A stretch of DNA of 57,598 nucleotides from JANLSE01 sp038214135 (GTDB lineage: Bacteria; Chloroflexota; Chloroflexia; Chloroflexales; Roseiflexaceae), in contig JBBQSD010000023.1 of assembly GCA_038214135.1 (NCBI GenBank), positions 1 to 57,598 of the forward strand, read 5' to 3'. The translations under genes were made by a program, and so were the position numbers. Positions 43,801-51,733 of the stretch are shown one piece after another; the stretch's first letter is position 1, and each line of letters opens with the position of its first letter. The notes below the pieces were generated by a model that saw nothing but the letters and a program-made list of their open reading frames with translations, was not told where the DNA came from and searched no databases.

Positions 43801-45005
43801 CGCAGAATACTTTCGACATTATCGAGCACCAGCAGGCAGCGTTGGGTGCGTAGTGTTGCAAACAGCAGCTCGAGTTGGGTTGCGACGCTGGCTGGATGCG
43901 GTGGCTGCTGTGCATCGGGAAACAGGCTCAGGCAGCTTTCGAGCAGCTCACCGAGGGTCGGGGAATTAAGCAGTGAGCGCCAGATCACGCGGCTATAGTG
44001 ATCCGTATAGCGCTGGACATACTGCTCAGCCAGCGCGGTCTTGCCGATACCGCCCATGCCGAGAATACCCACGACGCGGTAGCCCGCAGTGGTGAACCAG
44101 GTATGCACCTGCGCGAGTTCATCCGCACGACCATAAAAGTTCGGCGCTGCCGAGGGCGAACTGGCCTGCGTGGGTTGAAGTGACGTGGGCTGCATGGTGT
44201 GCGAAGGTGGTCGGTTGTGGCCGCCATGCTCGACCGCTCGCATGGGGGCTTGGGCCTGCATGAGGTCGGTGCGGAGTGCCAGCGTCTCTGGAGTTGGTGT
44301 GATGCCAAGATCCTCAGCAAGGAGGCGTCGGCAGGTTTCATAATAGGTCAGGGCCTCTGCTCGTCGACCATGGTCGGCGAGCAGGCGCATCAAGGCGCGA
44401 TAGGCTTCCTCTTGCCATGGTTCAAGCTCGATCCAGCGCCGCAGGGCGGCCTCAGCAGCGCGTACGTTGCCCTGGCGAGCCTGATAGCTGCTGAGGTAGT
44501 CCAGCGCCGTCACAATCTGTTGACGCCAGCGTTCGCGTTCGCGCAACAGCCACAGCTCAAATTCAGGGCTATCGCTGAGCGTCAGGCCGGCCAGGAACTC
44601 ACCCTGATACTGTGCGACCACCTGTGCGAGCTGACGCGCCTGTAGCTCAGGTGCAGGCCCGCTATTCTGCGCTACCGCATGCAGCAGATCGGCACAATCG
44701 CGCACATCAATCGTCAGCGGCGCATGTGGGTGCCACATCACGGTCTGCTGATCCGCCAGGAAGCAGCCCGGCAGCCGGTCGGTCAGCTGCCCAAGCACAT
44801 GGGTCAGATTCCGTCGGCTGCGATAATCGGTTGTCTCACTCCACAGCAGTGTTGCCAGATGGATGCGCGTGATTGGCTCACGCTGGTGAGCAAGATAGCC
44901 CAACACCGCCAGCGCTTTTGGGGTGCGCACAATTGGCTCAGCCGACGCGTGCGTCATAAGCACGGGTGTACCAAAAAGACAGATATGTTGATGAGTCATG
45001 ACCAT
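40899..45005 (-). CDS. giant STAND regulator: BTAD, NB-ARC, pentapeptide and 14 WD40 repeats
   Basis: About 1,368 residues from the ATG at 45005 (an ATG at 44999 is equally possible; no strong ribosome site). Residues 1-280: winged helix plus BTAD (LLWSETTDYRSRRNLTHVLGQL and EALTYYETCRRLLAEDLGITPTPET). About 300-620: NB-ARC ATPase, Walker A GILGMGGIGKTALA near residue 315 and Walker B LLVLDNVES. About 690-725: pentapeptide-like DLRGIDLSQLS and GVDLRDTDLRDT. About 730-1335: fourteen WD40 units such as LVSGSDDLTLRIWE and LASGSDDGTVRLWD, enough for two seven-bladed propellers. It should act as a signal-sensing transcription regulator or NLR-like sensor, target unknown. It reads away from the eCIS genes. 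Confidence 0.88.
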   Translation of the reverse strand: MVMTHQHICLFGTPVLMTHASAEPIVRTPKALAVLGYLAHQREPITRIHLATLLWSETTDYRSRRNLTHVLGQLTDRLPGCFLADQQTVMWHPHAPLTIDVRDCADLLHAVAQNSGPAPELQARQLAQVVAQYQGEFLAGLTLSDSPEFELWLLRERERWRQQIVTALDYLSSYQARQGNVRAAEAALRRWIELEPWQEEAYRALMRLLADHGRRAEALTYYETCRRLLAEDLGITPTPETLALRTDLMQAQAPMRAVEHGGHNRPPSHTMQPTSLQPTQASSPSAAPNFYGRADELAQVHTWFTTAGYRVVGILGMGGIGKTALAEQYVQRYTDHYSRVIWRSLLNSPTLGELLESCLSLFPDAQQPPHPASVATQLELLFATLRTQRCLLVLDNVESILRSDDRVGQYRAGYEAYGQLFVRMQQHNHASCLLLTSREPPPELTYQMTLTGLDPQHGSALLQAHGLAEHQHLSVLVQRYSGNPLALKLIADVIRDIYAGSITTFTDESAPIFDDIRTVLDQQFARCTPLERAIMDWLVVAREPMTEAELWQVFARVCAKGRFLEALRSLLRRSLLERDGQAFGLQNVVIEYLTDQLIEQIYHEIETESPILLHSQPLLITRSKAYVRQSQRRVILQPLLDRLIGVLGQARVVAIVRRLLDTTRNEQPRKPSYLAGSILNMLVHMQVDLRGIDLSQLSIWQADVRGIDLHGVDLRDTDLRDTIFTDYVGAVMALACSPNGQLLAVGADNGTIYLFQMADQQLVGVCLGHTSFVSALAFSPDGRHLVSGSDDLTLRIWEVATRRTLHQFTGHTGGIPTVAVHPDGITVASGSTDQTARIWDSSAGTLRHILVGHQGTIPAVQFSPDGTLLVTCSYDQTIRVWAWRQEYLVRTLAGHTDTVSAIALFHQPRAWASQTRTILVSGSHDATIRLWDIQTGEQLALLNGHSAPITSLALGADDTVLCSGSDDLTIRVWSIAETAIATGSPQVLRTLRGHSGTIYALAMPPQRDAPAHLISGSPDKTVRFWDVQDGHQLEMVVGYSKWLQTIMFRADGSLRVAGNDGYAIRVWDGRTGRTLQTLRGHTALEKLTFSSDGSQIVSAGWDATVRVWDLQTGHQSQILREQMTPTLVALISAHQPGQRIIANTCLDRSISIWDAETGELRGKLHGHQNRPVGLALHPHQPVLASGAWDGLIGLWDLDCCKSLGFLHGHDSPIECVMFDPTGTLLVSGGWDRAVIIWDVGAHAPMHILQEHVGGLEMAVFSPDSTMVASCGCEPSICVWDVRQGRLRYHLHGHRGWVRCVAFSPDGTLLASGSDDGTVRLWDLTPEGNGTCREIITVENPYTGLKIGGASSITEVQRMALKALGAVES

Positions 45006-45200
45006 CTCAATCGTGCGGTGGAATATCCAAGAGCGGTGGTCAGCCAGTGTCGGACCAAGACAACCCCAGACGCGCCATCGCATCCCAGCAGGAGGTGGGT
45101 CGTGAGCAATAGTGTGGAACACTGGGAATTACCGTAATCATAGCAGACATATCAACAATCGCAAGATAACAATCACTCCGTAGAACAGCATTGGGTGATT

Positions 45201-45234
45201 TCCGACAGGTGATCCGACAGGTGATCCGACAGGT
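45201..45234 (+). repeat. 12-bp tandem repeat, 2.8 copies
   Basis: TCCGACAGGTGA repeated head to tail with no spacers, so it is not a CRISPR. It lies in the divergent gap between the giant regulator and the small conserved gene at 45258; no promoter is obvious. Confidence 0.8.
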
Positions 45235-45257
45235 TGGGTGTAGAGTCGTGCTAACCC

Positions 45258-45563
45258 ATGTGTTGCAACCAACACCACCAGCAACCTGAGACCTGCAACC
45301 TGCGTGATCGGCAATTTATTCGAGAGCGTGTTGTGCCACATGTAAGCAAGCAGCGTGTGTCCTATCTGATCCGCGCCTGGCCGATTGACGTAGAGGCTGA
45401 TGGCAGCGTGCGCATGCGCTTTCTGGTTGAACGGATCGACGATCCGCCGCAGCGCCAGGCCTTCGATAGCTTTGCTGCGATGACAGCCTATCTGCACGCG
45501 CAACTTGTGGGTACGGACGAAGATCATACGCCACCAGACAACGCGCCTGCTGTTGAGCAGTAA
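45258..45563 (+). CDS. small conserved protein, family shared with the gene at 48295
   Basis: Up to 101 residues (ATG 45258; GTG 45333 would give 76 residues). The core SYLIRAWPIDVEADGSVRMRFLVERIDDPPQRQAFDSFAAMTAYLHAQL resembles the protein at 48295 in plan: strand (F/Y-x-V/I-R/K-I/A-W), short charged loop, R-F strand, then a helix ending with a Tyr-Leu pair. A short intrinsic leader with 11-bp repeats lies after it. I do not know the function; the repetition of this fold around the BTAD regulator suggests a local regulatory or adaptor role. Confidence 0.45.
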   Translation: MCCNQHHQQPETCNLRDRQFIRERVVPHVSKQRVSYLIRAWPIDVEADGSVRMRFLVERIDDPPQRQAFDSFAAMTAYLHAQLVGTDEDHTPPDNAPAVEQ

Positions 45564-45572
45564 ACAGACCAA

Positions 45573-45611
45573 TCGACGTTTTCTCGACGTTTTCTCGACG
45601 TTTTCTCGACG
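45573..45611 (+). repeat. 11-bp tandem repeat, 3.5 copies
   Basis: TCGACGTTTTC repeated head to tail just before the collagen-like gene. Unit length near one helical turn could place binding sites on one face of the DNA; copy number may vary between strains. Confidence 0.8.
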
Positions 45612-45678
45612 ATACTTTGATACTGTTGGTGATGGAACGATGGCCCTGTAATCGCAGCGTGATGTGGGAGGAGCCGGT

Positions 45679-46737
45679 ATGACACAGGAACACAACCAGT
45701 TGGCGGAGACGGTGCGCCAGTTACAGGCGCAGGTGGTGGAGCAGCGGCAGGTGACGGATGCCCAGCAGCAGCAGATTGTGGCGCTTCGGCAAACGGCACG
45801 GAGCGAGCGAAAGGCCCGCCGCACACGCCTTGGGGTGAGTGGCACACTCGCCGTGATTGTTGCGCTGCTATTTGGCACGGTTGCCATGGCAGCCATCCCC
45901 GGCGCAGGTGGCGTGATCACGGCCTGCTACACGCCACGGCTCGGGGTGTTGCGCTTGATCGACGTACAGGCCGGGCAGAAGTGCTTTCAGAGTGAAACAC
46001 AGATTAGCTGGAACCAGACCGGGCCGCAGGGCCTTCCTGGCATAGCAGGGCCGAAGGGCGACGCGGGGACACAAGGAGCGCAAGGGCCGCAGGGACTTCC
46101 TGGCGCACAGGGATTGCCAGGAGCGCAGGGACTACCAGGCGCAATCGGGCCACAAGGGCCAGCAGGCGCGCAAGGGCCGCAGGGCCTGCCAGGAGCGCAA
46201 GGGATTCCTGGCGCAATCGGGCCACAGGGCAAGGGTATTAACTGGCGCGGCGAGTGGCTGCCCGAAACCACCTACCAGCCGGGTGATGCGATCTCCTCCG
46301 GCGGGGGCAGCTATATCGCGACGCAGACCACCAGCGACCAGCCCGGACCGCGGATCGAGTTGGGCGTACCCTGGGGTATCTTATCGCTCACGGGGAACCC
46401 AGGACCCCAAGGCGCAGTTGGGCCACAAGGGCCAGCAGGCGCACCAAGCGGACTAAGCGGCTATGAGATCGTGAGCGCTGTGACCGCGTTTGACTCATCT
46501 GCCTCAAAGCAATTATCTATTTTATGCCCAGCCGGCAAGCGGGTGATTGGTGGTGGGGCAATGATCTTTCCAAGCCTAGCGGATCCGAATCGTAATACTG
46601 CGCCTGTGGTATTGCGGACGTCCCTCCCAACCAGTGGCGGAGGTGAAGGATGGTTCGCTGAGGCATTAGAGACTGGAACCTATACCTTCTCGTGGGATCT
46701 GACCGTCAACGCCATCTGCGCGAACGTGGCACCGTAG
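45679..46737 (+). CDS. membrane-anchored collagen-like repeat protein
   Basis: 352 residues. Residues 1-45 are a Gln/Arg-rich coiled coil (QLAETVRQLQAQVVEQRQ). A hydrophobic helix follows (TLAVIVALLFGTVAMA), so the C-terminal part is outside. Then come about 60 residues of Gly-x-y triplets (QGPQGLPGAQGLPGA type), a central WRGEWLPETTYQPGDAIS carbohydrate-binding-like module, a second short Gly-x-y block and a globular C-terminal domain with two Cys. GGGAGGAG lies before the ATG at 45679. Such proteins form surface triple helices that mediate adhesion or cell-cell contact. The minus-strand Cys/Pro-rich frame across the repeats is an artefact. Confidence 0.9.
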   Translation: MTQEHNQLAETVRQLQAQVVEQRQVTDAQQQQIVALRQTARSERKARRTRLGVSGTLAVIVALLFGTVAMAAIPGAGGVITACYTPRLGVLRLIDVQAGQKCFQSETQISWNQTGPQGLPGIAGPKGDAGTQGAQGPQGLPGAQGLPGAQGLPGAIGPQGPAGAQGPQGLPGAQGIPGAIGPQGKGINWRGEWLPETTYQPGDAISSGGGSYIATQTTSDQPGPRIELGVPWGILSLTGNPGPQGAVGPQGPAGAPSGLSGYEIVSAVTAFDSSASKQLSILCPAGKRVIGGGAMIFPSLADPNRNTAPVVLRTSLPTSGGGEGWFAEALETGTYTFSWDLTVNAICANVAP

Positions 46738-47122
46738 AACCAAGTATTCAGGAGCCAGGAGTCAGGAGTCAGAATATTCAGAACCGAGAACCACGTAGGG
46801 CGCAGCGCGCTGCGCCCCAACGATTAACCCAGAACCGAGAACCGATGTATAGGCGAACCTTGTGTTCGCCCAAATAAAAGCCACAATTATCGATCAATTG
46901 CAGCCGTAGCATGACCAACGGGCGTTGGCGAGCCACCAACATCCATTCAGGGTCCAGGGACAAGAGTCCCTGGCCGAAGGGAGGGTCCAGGCGGGTGCCC
47001 TCTGGGCGTTGACGGCAAGGTGCTCTGGTGCCTGCCGCGCACAGCGGCATCCAATCAAGGCATGTGTACGGGCGTATGCGATACGCCCCAAGCCGCGCAC
47101 CACAGCACTATACGAGGTGTGT
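46738..47122. other. intergenic region with several hairpins
   Basis: No gene seen in 385 bases. Contents: a short direct repeat (GGAGTCAGGAGTCAG) near 46755, GGGCGCAG-cgcg-CTGCGCCC at 46798-46817, CCAGGGAC-aaga-GTCCCTGG at 46954-46973, and GGGCGTAT-gcg-ATACGCCC at 47070-47088, the last 35 bases before the BTAD start. They may terminate the collagen-like transcript and regulate the next gene, but no classical promoter was found. Confidence 0.5.
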
Positions 47123-48031
47123 ATGCCGCAATTACAGATTACCATGTTCACTAAGCTCGCCATCCAGCGCGATGATCACGGTCCTGTAAAACTGCCTGCG
47201 AAAGCCGAAGAGTTACTCTGCTATTTGTTGCTGCACCGCCGCCAGGCATATACTCGTGAGGCATTGGCATGTGAATTATGGGCCGATACGCCAGCAGTTC
47301 AGGCGAAGAAATACCTGCGCCAATGCCTCTGGCAGCTCCAACATGTGCTTGATTCGCCGGTGGCAGACCAGGCTCCGTTACTCCAGTTCGATCAGGAATG
47401 GGTTGCCATACATGAGCATGCAAGCGTCTCTGTTGATGTACTACACTTTGAACAGGCTTTTGCCGATGTGCGCGATCAACCGGGTGCGGCGCTGAGTGTT
47501 CAACAGGCCCAAGCAGCACAGCAGGCTGCCACATGCTATCAGGGGGAATTGCTGAGCGGCTGGTACCAGAACTGGTGCCTGATCGAACGTGCCCGCTATG
47601 AGTCCATGTTTGTGGCGATGCTGGATAAGCTGATGGACTATTGCCGCGTGCATCATCAGTTTGATCAGGGGATCGCCTATGGTATGCGCTTGTTGCGCGC
47701 CGATTATACCCACGAACGTACCCATCGCCACCTGATGCGCCTCTATGCGTTGGCCGGTGACCGCACCATGGCGCTGCGCCAGTTCGAACTGTGTGCGGCG
47801 GCGTTGCAAAAGGAATATGGCGTCCAGCCGACCAATGCAACGCTGGCACTGTTTACGCAGATCCGCGCCGACCAACTCGATGCCAATCAGCAGGAATATA
47901 TACCCAATCGTGGAAACGCCACTGAATCCGACCTATTGACGAAACTCTTGGCCGAGATATCACAAATGCACCGATCTGTCGCACAGCTCCAGTACGATAT
48001 CGATCAGATCAAACAATCAATCCACGGCTAG
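47123..48031 (+). CDS. BTAD-domain (SARP-like) regulator upstream of the eCIS
   Basis: 302 residues from the ATG at 47123 (ACGAGGTG upstream). The N-terminal winged helix LPAKAEELLCYLLLHRRQAYTREALACELW and the following ALDLKYLR-like LRQCLWQLQHVL are typical of SARP DNA-binding domains. The BTAD helices RLYALAGDRTMALRQFELCAAALQKEYGVQPTNAT complete the pair. There is no NB-ARC part, unlike the giant regulator at 40899. A coiled-coil-like tail (LLAEISQMHRSVAQLQYDIDQI) may dimerise. It lies 264 bases before the small gene at 48295 and 587 before the sheath gene, so it is the prime candidate to control the injection system. Confidence 0.88.
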   Translation: MPQLQITMFTKLAIQRDDHGPVKLPAKAEELLCYLLLHRRQAYTREALACELWADTPAVQAKKYLRQCLWQLQHVLDSPVADQAPLLQFDQEWVAIHEHASVSVDVLHFEQAFADVRDQPGAALSVQQAQAAQQAATCYQGELLSGWYQNWCLIERARYESMFVAMLDKLMDYCRVHHQFDQGIAYGMRLLRADYTHERTHRHLMRLYALAGDRTMALRQFELCAAALQKEYGVQPTNATLALFTQIRADQLDANQQEYIPNRGNATESDLLTKLLAEISQMHRSVAQLQYDIDQIKQSIHG

Positions 48032-48294
48032 TAGAGCTTGGCCGAACTATACCAAGGATTGCGTGTCATCCTGAGCAACGCGATGGATCTGGCAAACTGC
48101 AGCATATACGAGATGCTTCGCTCGCACTCAGCCCAACAACCACAGCTGAACTTTGGTAAGCTGAACTTCGTAAGATGGTGCTCAATCGATCAAATGAGAC
48201 ACAGCAACAGACGCTCCGACAGACGCTCGTAGTGTACACTCACTACATACCACTACATCACACGAGCAATCCACAAATACACCGTGTTCATCAT

Positions 48295-48582
48295 ATGTGG
48301 CAACGCATGCCGGAGACGCCAACGATGGGCGATCCTGCCATTCAGGTTATTGGCGAGATTGAGCCAAATACTCACACGTTTGTTGTGAAGATTTGGCGTG
48401 AGGAAACCACGAGTTCAGCTGATTATGTAGCCTGGCGTGGCCATATTACCCACGTCGCCAGTGGCCAACGCCGCTATGTAACGAGTTTGGGCGAGCTTCA
48501 TCTGTTTATTGGCCTGTATCTGCGGGAATTGAATGTGCAATTGCCGCTGTTCTGGCGGATCTACCAGTGGTTCAATCGCTGA
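48295..48582 (+). CDS. small conserved protein at the start of the eCIS operon
   Basis: 95 residues from the ATG at 48295; an earlier start in the same frame (48175) cannot be ruled out. FVVKIWREE, WRGHITHVASGQRRYVTSL and LHLFIGLYLREL form a compact alpha/beta protein like the one at 45258, and such short proteins recur next to Chloroflexota and cyanobacterial eCIS genes, where their role is unknown. It lies 35 bases before the sheath gene, so co-transcription is likely. The 48032-48294 gap before it shows no clear element. Confidence 0.6.
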   Translation: MWQRMPETPTMGDPAIQVIGEIEPNTHTFVVKIWREETTSSADYVAWRGHITHVASGQRRYVTSLGELHLFIGLYLRELNVQLPLFWRIYQWFNR

Positions 48583-48617
48583 ATCGATAGCTAGTTACGA
48601 GCGTAAGGAGAAGCATT

Positions 48618-50165
48618 ATGCCGGTTGCACTAACCTATCCGGGCGTTTACATTCAGGAGATCCCCAGTGGTGTACGCACGATCACCGGTGTTGCCACATC
48701 GATCACGGCTTTCGTTGGGCGAACGCTGCGCGGCCCGGTAAACCAGGCAGTGACGATCAATAGTTTCGGCGATTTTGAGCGTAGCTTTGGCGGTCTGTGG
48801 GTCGATAGCCTGCTCAGTTATGCCGTACGCGATTTCTTCCTGAATGGCGGCGGACAGGCAATTATTGTGCGGCTTACAGACAAAATCGCCAGCGAGGCAA
48901 TCTTCGATACCAATGGCCTCCTGCTCACTGCAGTCAGTAAAGGGGCCTGGGGCACTGGGCTGCGTGCAAGAGTCGATACAGATGTGCATCCTGTAGACGA
49001 TCCGACACTCTTCAACTTGACAGTGCGTGATACGACGACTGGCCTGACAGAAGTATTCCGCAATGTCTCGGTAGCAAATGGCCCACGGCGGATCGACCGC
49101 GTTCTCGCAAATGAGTCAAATCTGGTTCGGGTACAGGGCGCTCTGCCAACAACCCCACCAACAGCCCATGGTGTGCCAACAGCGGGCAAAAGTATCTGGG
49201 AAGATGATACCGCAAGTAGTAAGGTCGATGACAAAAACAAGGGGCTGGATAGCGCTGCGTTAGGTGCAGAGTATTTGATAGGCAGCGAAACTGGGAAAAC
49301 CGGGATCTATGCCTTAGAGCAGGCCGATCTCTTCAATTTGCTGTGCATCCCGCCCGATCAGGTGGATAAGGATATCTCTACTAGTGTCATCACCGAGGCG
49401 GCAGTGTATTGCGAAAAGCGTCGGGCACTGCTGATCATCGACCCACTGGTGGCCTGGAAGGATATGGACACCATCACAAAAGATGCCACTGGGCGTAACG
49501 CCATTGGCACAATCAGCAAGAATGCTGCTGTGTTCTTTCCCCGCCTGATGCAGCCAAACCCACTACGCGGCAACCAAATTGAGGCATTTGCCCCTTGTGG
49601 CGCGGTGGCCGGCATTATCGCCCGAACCGACACACAGCGCGGGATCTGGAAGGCACCGGCTGGCCTTGATGCAACCCTGGTTGGCGTGCAGCAACTAAGT
49701 ATTCCGCTCACCGATGCGGAAAACGGCCAGATCAACCCACTTGGCATTAACTGTATTCGTGCCTTACCAGCAGTTGGGCCAGTGATCTGGGGCGCTCGTA
49801 CACTGCAGGGCGATGATCGGCTGGCATCGGAATGGAAATACATTCCCGTCCGCCGTCTGGCGCTCTATATCGAAGAGAGCCTGTATCGTGGCACACAATG
49901 GGTGGTATTCGAACCAAACGACGAACCACTCTGGTCGCAGATTCGGCTGAACCTGGGGGCCTTCATGCACAATTTATTCCGGCAGGGCGCATTCCAGGGC
50001 CGTACGCCGCGCGAGGCTTATTTCGTTAAGTGCGATAGCGAGACAACCACCCAGAATGACATTAACAATGGAATCGTCAATATTATCGTCGGTTTTGCAC
50101 CGCTCAAGCCTGCCGAGTTTGTTGTAATCAGTTTACAGCAGATAGCAGGACAAATTTCGGTCTAG
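48618..50165 (+). CDS. contractile tail sheath protein of an eCIS
   Basis: Structural subunit (515 residues) that forms the contractile sheath around the inner tube. AAGGAGAA precedes the ATG. VALTYPGVYIQEIPSGVRTITGVATSITAFVGRT is the N-terminal signature of Afp2/Pvc2-type sheaths, and the C-terminal half RLALYIEESLYRGTQWVVFEPND and GAFQGRTPREAYFVKCDSETT is the family-conserved core. NDINNGIVNIIVGFAPLKPAEFVVI ends the protein as in phage tail-like particles. The middle (residues about 90-250) is variable and surface exposed. First major gene of the injection-system operon. Confidence 0.97.
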   Translation: MPVALTYPGVYIQEIPSGVRTITGVATSITAFVGRTLRGPVNQAVTINSFGDFERSFGGLWVDSLLSYAVRDFFLNGGGQAIIVRLTDKIASEAIFDTNGLLLTAVSKGAWGTGLRARVDTDVHPVDDPTLFNLTVRDTTTGLTEVFRNVSVANGPRRIDRVLANESNLVRVQGALPTTPPTAHGVPTAGKSIWEDDTASSKVDDKNKGLDSAALGAEYLIGSETGKTGIYALEQADLFNLLCIPPDQVDKDISTSVITEAAVYCEKRRALLIIDPLVAWKDMDTITKDATGRNAIGTISKNAAVFFPRLMQPNPLRGNQIEAFAPCGAVAGIIARTDTQRGIWKAPAGLDATLVGVQQLSIPLTDAENGQINPLGINCIRALPAVGPVIWGARTLQGDDRLASEWKYIPVRRLALYIEESLYRGTQWVVFEPNDEPLWSQIRLNLGAFMHNLFRQGAFQGRTPREAYFVKCDSETTTQNDINNGIVNIIVGFAPLKPAEFVVISLQQIAGQISV

Positions 50166-50195
50166 CTGAACTATTACCGTTTTATGGAGGGAATT

Positions 50196-50720
50196 ATGGC
50201 GCAGTTTAGTGTTAATCCACAGCGCTTCGACCCATATAAGAACTTTAAGTTTCGTGTCAAATGGGATGGCCGCTATGTTGCTGGGATTAGTAAGGTTGGC
50301 GCGCTCAAACGAACCACCGAATCGATCCCGCACCGTGAGGGTGGCGACCCAAGCACCGAACGACAATCGCCTGGTAAAACCAAATACGAGCCGATCTCGC
50401 TGGAACGTGGTGTGACCCACGACCTGGAGTTTGAGCGCTGGGCCAATAAGATCTGGAGCTATGGTGCAGGGCTGGGTGCTGAAGTCTCACTCAAGGATTT
50501 TCGCAAGGATATTATCATTGAGGTGTATAACGAGGCTGGGCAGCTCGCGATTGCCTACAAAATCTATCGCTGCTGGGTCTCGGAATATACGGCACTGCCT
50601 GATCTTGACGCTAGCGCCAATGCTGTGGCGATCCAGTCGCTCCAGCTTCAGCACGAGGGCTGGGAACGCGATTATGCCGTCAACGAGCCAAGCGAGCCGA
50701 CCTTCACCGTGCCAAACTAG
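50196..50720 (+). CDS. inner tube protein of the eCIS
   Basis: 174 residues from the ATG at 50196 behind TGGAGGG; the longer frame from 50184 adds four unlikely residues. NFKFRVKWDGRYVAGISKVGALKRTTESIPHREGGDPS is the hallmark of gp19-like tail tube proteins (Afp1/Pvc1 group). The tube lies inside the sheath and is pushed through the target membrane. 30 bases separate it from the sheath stop. Confidence 0.96.
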   Translation: MAQFSVNPQRFDPYKNFKFRVKWDGRYVAGISKVGALKRTTESIPHREGGDPSTERQSPGKTKYEPISLERGVTHDLEFERWANKIWSYGAGLGAEVSLKDFRKDIIIEVYNEAGQLAIAYKIYRCWVSEYTALPDLDASANAVAIQSLQLQHEGWERDYAVNEPSEPTFTVPN

Positions 50721-50726
50721 GCGCTT

Positions 50727-50798
50727 GCCGTCGGCATAAATGCCTCGACTCCTGGCACAAAGGCCACCTGCGTGGCCTGGGATAGCCTGCGAAGGCGG
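50727..50798 (+). repeat. REP-like repeat, copy A
   Basis: Starts GCCGTCGGCATAAATGCC and contains the palindrome AGGCCAC-ctgc-GTGGCCT. Lies right after the tube gene; partner copy B follows at 50864. Confidence 0.8.
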
Positions 50799-50863
50799 GC
50801 TTTGTCCGGAAGAGTGCGATGCTTCAGCGTCGGGCGGGCCGGAATCGCGCTCGTCGTCGCGCC

Positions 50864-50937
50864 GCCGTCGGCATAAATGCCTCGGCTCTTGGTGCGAAGG
50901 CCACCTGCGTGGCCTGGGATAGCCTGCGAAGGCGGGT
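50864..50937 (+). repeat. REP-like repeat, copy B
   Basis: Same consensus and orientation as copy A. Between A and B is a GC-rich spacer with a partial third unit. Together they occupy most of the 263-base gap before the gp26-like gene and may form a BIME-like transcript structure. Confidence 0.8.
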
Positions 50938-50983
50938 CTCGGGCAGATAGACATACCAAAATTACAAGTAGTGAGATCTGGTT

Positions 50984-51733
50984 ATGGTTGTACTTGGCAT
51001 CAGAAACATTCTGGCGATCTGGGAGGCCGCTGTCGAGCTACACCCAATTGATCGGGCGCTGACGATCCTGGCGGCTGCTTTCCCACACAAAACGCTGAGT
51101 GATTTGGCGGCACTCAGTATTGGTCGGCGCGATGCGCTGCTGTTTGAGGTGTATCGCACGACTTTCGGGGCAGCAATTGAGTGCTTGGCAAATTGTGCCC
51201 ATTGCAATGAACTACTCGAATTCAGGCTCGATCTGAATGCGTTTACTGGTGAGCAGATTATGACACAGGCACCTGCATATGAGCTGACAGTAGATGAGTA
51301 TGAATTGCGCTTCCGGTTGCCAAATAGTTTCGATCTGGCCAATATTGCCATGCTATCCAAATCCGAAAACGGTATCACGGCGGCTTACCAGGAACTTATC
51401 AGCCACTGTGTCCTGGCTGCCATCGCACCAGAAACTATGGATCGAACCATGGAGATTGAGCTTCCCGATACGGTGCTGGCAGCACTAGCACATGAGATGA
51501 CCAAGCATGATCCGCAGGCGGAGATTCAACTGGATCTGGCATGCCCGGCGTGTGGGCAGCACTGGATGGCACTGCTTGATATCATCACATTTCTGTGGGC
51601 CAGAATCCAATCTGAGGCACAACGGTTGCTTGGTGATGTTGATCGGTTGGCGCGGGCCTATGGTTGGCGTGAGGACGATATTCTGGCAATGAGCCCGCTA
51701 CGACGCCGTTATTATCTGGATGTGCTGTTATGA
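50984..51733 (+). CDS. gp26-like baseplate assembly protein with zinc knuckles
   Basis: 249 residues resembling the T4 gp26/baseplate-hub chaperone-like proteins of eCIS loci: HPIDRALTILAAAFPHKTLSDLAALSIGRRDALLFEVYR, then a barrel-like sheet and C-terminal LARAYGWREDDILAMSPLRRRYYLDVLL. Two Cys pairs, CAHC (about residue 70) and CPAC (about 188), probably bind one zinc, which is typical of the Chloroflexota/cyanobacterial branch and not of T4. ATGA overlap with the next gene. Confidence 0.8.
   Translation: MVVLGIRNILAIWEAAVELHPIDRALTILAAAFPHKTLSDLAALSIGRRDALLFEVYRTTFGAAIECLANCAHCNELLEFRLDLNAFTGEQIMTQAPAYELTVDEYELRFRLPNSFDLANIAMLSKSENGITAAYQELISHCVLAAIAPETMDRTMEIELPDTVLAALAHEMTKHDPQAEIQLDLACPACGQHWMALLDIITFLWARIQSEAQRLLGDVDRLARAYGWREDDILAMSPLRRRYYLDVLL

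Noticed and set aside
45201..45611. Tandem repeats considered as a CRISPR array
   Set aside because: Units are 11 and 12 bases, directly adjacent with no spacers, and no cas genes are present.
45987..46271. Cys/Pro/Gly-rich minus-strand frames across the collagen-like gene
   Set aside because: These are the antisense of Gly-x-y codons, a known artefact of collagen-type repeats.
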